A stretch of 64,000 nucleotides of DNA, taken from contig CP136063.1 of the NCBI GenBank assembly GCA_032622095.1, forward strand, positions 8,659,814 to 8,723,813, read 5' to 3'. Shown here piece by piece: positions 60,464 to 64,000 of this stretch (position 1 is its first letter; every line of letters starts with the position of its first letter). Below the pieces are notes generated by a model, which was given only the letters and a program-made list of their open reading frames with translations, was not told the DNA's origin and made no database searches. The translations under genes were made by a program, and so were the position numbers. Origin of the DNA: Siphonodentalium dalli (lineage: Eukaryota; Mollusca; Scaphopoda; Gadilida; Siphonodentaliidae).

Positions 60464-60595
60464 TAGTGTGTATAGTGAGTGTAGTGAGTGTAGTGTGTGT
60501 AGTGAGTGTAGTGAGTGTAGTGAGTGTAGTGGGTGTAGTGGGTGTAGTGAGTGTAGTGAGTGTAGTGGGTGTAGTGAGTGTAGTGGGCGTGTGTG
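60464..60595 (+). repeat. 9-bp minisatellite (GTGTAGTGA)n
   Basis: About 14 units with GTGTAGTGA, GTGTAGTGG and GTGTAGTGT variants. It reads as a His-Tyr-Thr repeat on the minus strand, which I regard as incidental. Confidence 0.9.
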
Positions 60596-60884
60596 CAATT
60601 GTGTGACAGGTCGCGGTGGTTGTTGAGGCACGTTGTATAAACCGCGAAGCGGTTTACAATAACTGTCACTGCAACGACCACAGAGCCGAATCCCCCAATA
60701 CCACACACACCCTCTACATCCATTTCTTATATATATTTTGATGATTTATTCCAATACAAACGATAATTTTTTATATCTATGTTGATGATTTATTCCAATA
60801 AAAACGATGATTTATTACAATAAAAACGAAAAAATGTTATATCTATGTTGATGATTTATTCCAATAAAAACGATTTATTCCTAT

Positions 60885-61935
60885 AAAAGGAGAATTACGC
60901 TTCTTGATCTTACTGTGCACTGCCTCACGAAACAACGTAATAGGGGTAACAACTCTATTCGGCAGATATGATGCTGGCATAGAGGTTACAAGCAACTAAT
61001 TATATAGAGTTACGCTTCTTGATCTTACTGTGCACTGCCTCACGAAACAACGTGATAGGGGTAACAACTCTATTCGGCAGATATGATGCTGGCTATAGAA
61101 AAGGGGCGTCATTTACAGCCCCCAGTAAAATTAGAAAATAGAAAGTGTGTGTTTTGCTGCGATGATGTCGTAGAAGATGAAATACATTTCCTTATGGAAT
61201 GCACTGCATATTCACAACTACGAAGAGAGCTTCTCGAATCAATGGTTAACCATAATCCGAATTTTCATCGCATTAACGCTAACGATCAATTTACTACTAT
61301 ATTGACAAATGACTGTCCCACTCTAACAGGAATAATATGTAAACTGATCCGTCGCTTCTTCGATACTCGTGCTGAGCAAATAACAGTTAGGAAACCATAA
61401 ATATGATACATGATCCTGAGACTCCTTGTACATCTTAGCATATTATGTAATTTTCTTCTTGTATATTTTATTATCACATGTTTTGTATACTATTATCCAT
61501 TGTATTAGCAAACTGTCCTCGTGTGGATGTTTTTTGCCAATAAATCATTATCTAGAGGTTACAAGCAACTAATTATATAGAGTTACGCTTCTTGATCTTA
61601 CTGTGCACTGCCTCACGAAACAACGTAATAGGGGTAACAACTCTATTCGGCAGATATGATGCTGGCATAGAGGTTACAAGCAACTAATTATATAGAGTTA
61701 CGCTTCTTGATCTTACTGTGCACTGCCTCACGAAACAACGTGATAGGGGTAACAACTCTTTTCGGCAGATATGATGCTGGCATAGAGGTTACAAGCAACT
61801 AATTATATAGAGTTACGCTTCTTGATCTTACTGTGCACTGCCTCACGAAACAACGTAATAGGGGTAACAACTCTATTCGGCAGATATGATGCTGGCATGG
61901 AGGTTACAAGCAACTAATTATATAGAGTTACGCTT
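60885..61935 (+). repeat. 115-bp satellite, about six copies, with a LINE insert
   Basis: Units start GAGTTACGCTTCTTGATCTT near 60891, 61009, 61577, 61692, 61807 and 61921, giving a 115-bp period (~118 for the first). Removing ~453 bp within the second unit (about 61094-61546) restores the period. The last unit switches to CTTGAATTTGTG and joins the ~170-bp direct repeat. Confidence 0.9.
61094..61546 (+). pseudogene. LINE 3' end inserted in the 115-bp satellite
   Basis: The insert encodes EKGRHLQPPVKLENRKCVFC, then CDDVVEDEIHFLMECTAYSQ, a C-x2-C...H-x4-C zinc ribbon of the type closing CR1/Jockey-like ORF2 proteins, ending at a stop at 61400. It then has a ~145-bp 3' UTR with AATAAATCATTAT at its end. 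The 5' end is truncated just before the zinc ribbon, as is typical for incomplete target-primed insertions. Its position inside one satellite unit gives exact boundaries to within a few bases. Confidence 0.8.
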
Positions 61936-62074
61936 CTTGAATTTGTGCGGGGAAACTCGACTCTCGAGTCAGCATAACAAAAAATGATGGCTGCTAATTG
62001 GTTGATTATCATTGAGGGAAATATACCTAAGCGGGAACATAAAATCATAGACTACGTAAATATGGCGATCATGT
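61905..62074 (+). repeat. ~170-bp direct repeat, copy 1
   Basis: The block GGTTACAAGC ... GAGTTACGCTTCTTGAATTT ... CGAGTCAGCATAACAAA ... ATATGGCGATCATGTA recurs at 63832-64000 in the same orientation. Differences include an extra CTCTCGA-type stretch in copy 1. Confidence 0.85.
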
Positions 62075-63831
62075 ATGTTTAGATAGTAGTTTTGGAAATG
62101 CAAGATTATGGTTTGAAAAATTACCGAAAATGGCGCGTTTGTTGTCACAGACTGGTGCAGCGGGTGACCACTTCAAATACGATCGAGATGATGAAAATTT
62201 CTCTTATAGGAATTCGACTCAAACTCCTAAAAAGTACTGAAATTTAAAGGGACATCCGCCTATCATTGAACCAAACCATCGTCGGCTGGTGAAATTTTGA
62301 GGGGGGGGTGTATTTCAAATCCAATTGTACATTGTACTGTTCAAAATGAGACAAACTCCTTAAGGCGTATGGTTGATATACGTACCTAGTTTTTAAAACT
62401 TATATATATGCCTTTCTATCGTGTGCGTTACGCACGCGAGTCGGATTTTACAAAGTCAATTATGATGAAAAACCGTGAATTTTGGGTGTGGTCACATTTG
62501 TGGTCATAATATTCCCACTAGTGAGTGGATGGACATGGGACATGCGACACTGTGTAGTAAATGAGTCTACAACAAGCATGACATGAGACTAATATTATCC
62601 ATCATGTGCCTGGGGTGTGGGATGGAAAAATCTCACCCTCGGGGCCAGAGATATTTGGGCCGGACACGAGGCTTGCCGATGGATCAGTTTTCTCCCAACC
62701 CAAGAGCCTCATTCCGATTTTTTGTTTTATACCATTCTTTGGCACATTCCAGTAGCTTCGTAACGGTATATCTGGGGAGAAATCTGATGCGATATTCGTG
62801 ATTAACTGGGATGATTTCGGTATATACCAAGGGTATATACTGTAAAAACAAAGCGCGTTACCCGTGAGCGCAGGGTTAATACGTTAGAGTGAAATCGATA
62901 CGGTCTTGTGAAAACGACATGGATACGTCACATCGTTGCACCTGCATAAATTCCGAGAAACGCGCGTATTGATATGAATTATATACAACTGGACTAATCG
63001 TGTTTGTCATCGGAAATGACCATATCGATACCATTAGAAAAGGAAACATGTGAATATATGACAGACACATGTTAGTTAGACGCGTTCGACGATTTATTGC
63101 AACGACAACAACTGTTCGAATGTGGAATTATTTCGTTCGTCATTTGTGAAGCGGCTATTGTTTACCTGTTACGAAATGTGTCAGTGGTGCCAGTTTCGCT
63201 TGGGGTCTTCCGTTTTATTGAATATGTTCACAAATTAGTCGTTTATATTTCATGTTATATATGCAACTCTGTGTCTGCAAGTGAGGTTATGTTGAAGATT
63301 TTTCGTGATTAACAGTTGAGGCTTATCTCCATTTGTATTAGCGTCCACGAATTCGTCCGTATTTATTTACTTGAAACGTGAAGCGTAACTGGTTGGTCGC
63401 CATTGTTTTGATCTGTTTTAGTTCACACAAAACATGATGACGGATTGTTAAATTAGTTCCGGCTCTTAATTAAATAGGTAAAGCAGTCACGTGGGTGGTG
63501 TGAGATAGATGGTCACGTGTTATGTGAGACAGGGAAATCTCACCCAGCTATCTCACACTGGCTACCTGTGCTAAAGTGTGTAGGGGGTGGGAGAAATTAG
63601 TATCTTCTCTACTAAACTCTGTTTCCAGAGTTATCAGGATGCGATTGTCGGTGTTATTTCTTACCCCAACAAATTGGTCCATTTTAAAACGGGGTATGTG
63701 GATTGAAGGACCACTGGGAGATAATAGGATGTCCAATGACTCCTATATTTCTATTGTATCACAGTAAAGCTTTTTTTTGTTGAAAAATTGGCGCGGTTTA
63801 CACGATCCAATTTCGATTTTCTTTACAATTA
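62075..63831. other. Spacer between direct repeats; no gene recognised
   Basis: There is a G-run near 62300 and an imperfect inverted repeat at 63499-63561 (GGTGTGAGATAG / CTATCTCACAC). The stretch could be the inside of a larger element bounded by the ~170-bp repeats. No coding evidence. Confidence 0.45.
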
Positions 63832-64000
63832 TAGGTTACAAGCTAATAATTGTATAGAGTTACGCTTCTTGAATTTGTGTAGGAAAACTCGAGTCAGCAT
63901 AACAAATACTTATGGCTACTAATTGGTTGATTACCATTGATGGAAATATCCCAAAGCGGGAACAGAAAATCATAGCCTACGTTAATATGGCGATCATGTA
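63832..64000 (+). repeat. ~170-bp direct repeat, copy 2 (cut by the window)
   Basis: Matches 61905-62074 through ATATGGCGATCATGTA and continues past the window end. Confidence 0.85.

Noticed and set aside
60311-60723. Histidine-tyrosine-threonine repeat protein on the minus strand
   Set aside because: It is a translation of the 9-bp minisatellite and adjacent dispersed repeat.
1-64000. tRNA or rRNA genes
   Set aside because: I looked for cloverleaf-like and conserved rRNA words and saw none convincing; without a covariance search small RNA genes could be missed.

Overview
This is a eukaryotic, intron-rich-style, AT-rich and extremely repeat-dense window, almost certainly from an invertebrate metazoan and probably a marine lophotrochozoan such as a mollusc. 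That placement is inferred from the mix of CR1/L2-like and Tx1-like non-LTR retrotransposons, a Penelope-like element, hAT-type MITEs, many minisatellites, and repeat modules built on ATGTACATGTA, AACAAGAGG and GACGGACGGAC. No bacterial gene organisation is present, and no intact host protein-coding gene could be recognised. The open frames that make biological sense all belong to mobile elements.

Layout. 0-4 kb: a 30-bp minisatellite, small palindromic elements and a Tc1/mariner-type MITE with TA duplications. 4.0-8.9 kb: a giant foldback element whose ~2.2-kb arms contain ~172-bp repeats rich in ATGGCGGCC. 9-11.6 kb: unassigned DNA followed by a degenerate ~175-bp tandem repeat. 11.58-23.85 kb: three nearly identical head-to-tail copies of a 4.09-kb unit. 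Each unit carries a dispersed-repeat tail, four ~290-bp sub-repeats with C-runs, a 72-bp palindrome and an array of about 26 monomers of 93 bp. 24.0-24.8 kb: a non-LTR retrotransposon fragment. 25-29.9 kb: mostly unassigned, with a 120-bp near-perfect palindrome and a MITE with ~65-bp inverted ends.

29.95-41.7 kb: a second, larger inverted repeat bounded by (TA)n. Its unique core holds a broken C2H2 zinc-finger gene, and its right arm is split by a 5'-truncated CR1/L2-like LINE (35.63-40.92 kb). That LINE is itself interrupted by a 1.05-kb hAT-type element. 41.8-43.4 kb: a LINE C-terminal scrap, then a 5'-truncated Penelope-like element with a GIY-YIG endonuclease and a hammerhead-core-like 3' sequence. 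43.7-48.0 kb: a 17-copy, 52-bp stop-free satellite that runs in frame into a second LINE ORF2, which is open through RT and the zinc ribbon. 48-54.6 kb: dispersed repeats, a 55-bp and a 29-bp minisatellite, and a hAT-type element with a perfect 8-bp target duplication. 54.7-59.4 kb: a decayed Tx1-like LINE endonuclease split by a 3.5-kb TA-flanked element, which contains a nested hAT-type element. 59.9-64 kb: a dispersed repeat, a 9-bp minisatellite, a 115-bp satellite invaded by a LINE 3' end, and a ~170-bp direct repeat at the window edge.

The elements do not form a pathway. They record successive insertions and tandem amplifications: foldback element, then LINE in its arm, then hAT element in the LINE; and Tx1-like LINE, then TA-type element, then hAT element. 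The most unusual features are the 4.09-kb higher-order triplication, the two giant inverted repeats, and the satellite-LINE fused reading frame.
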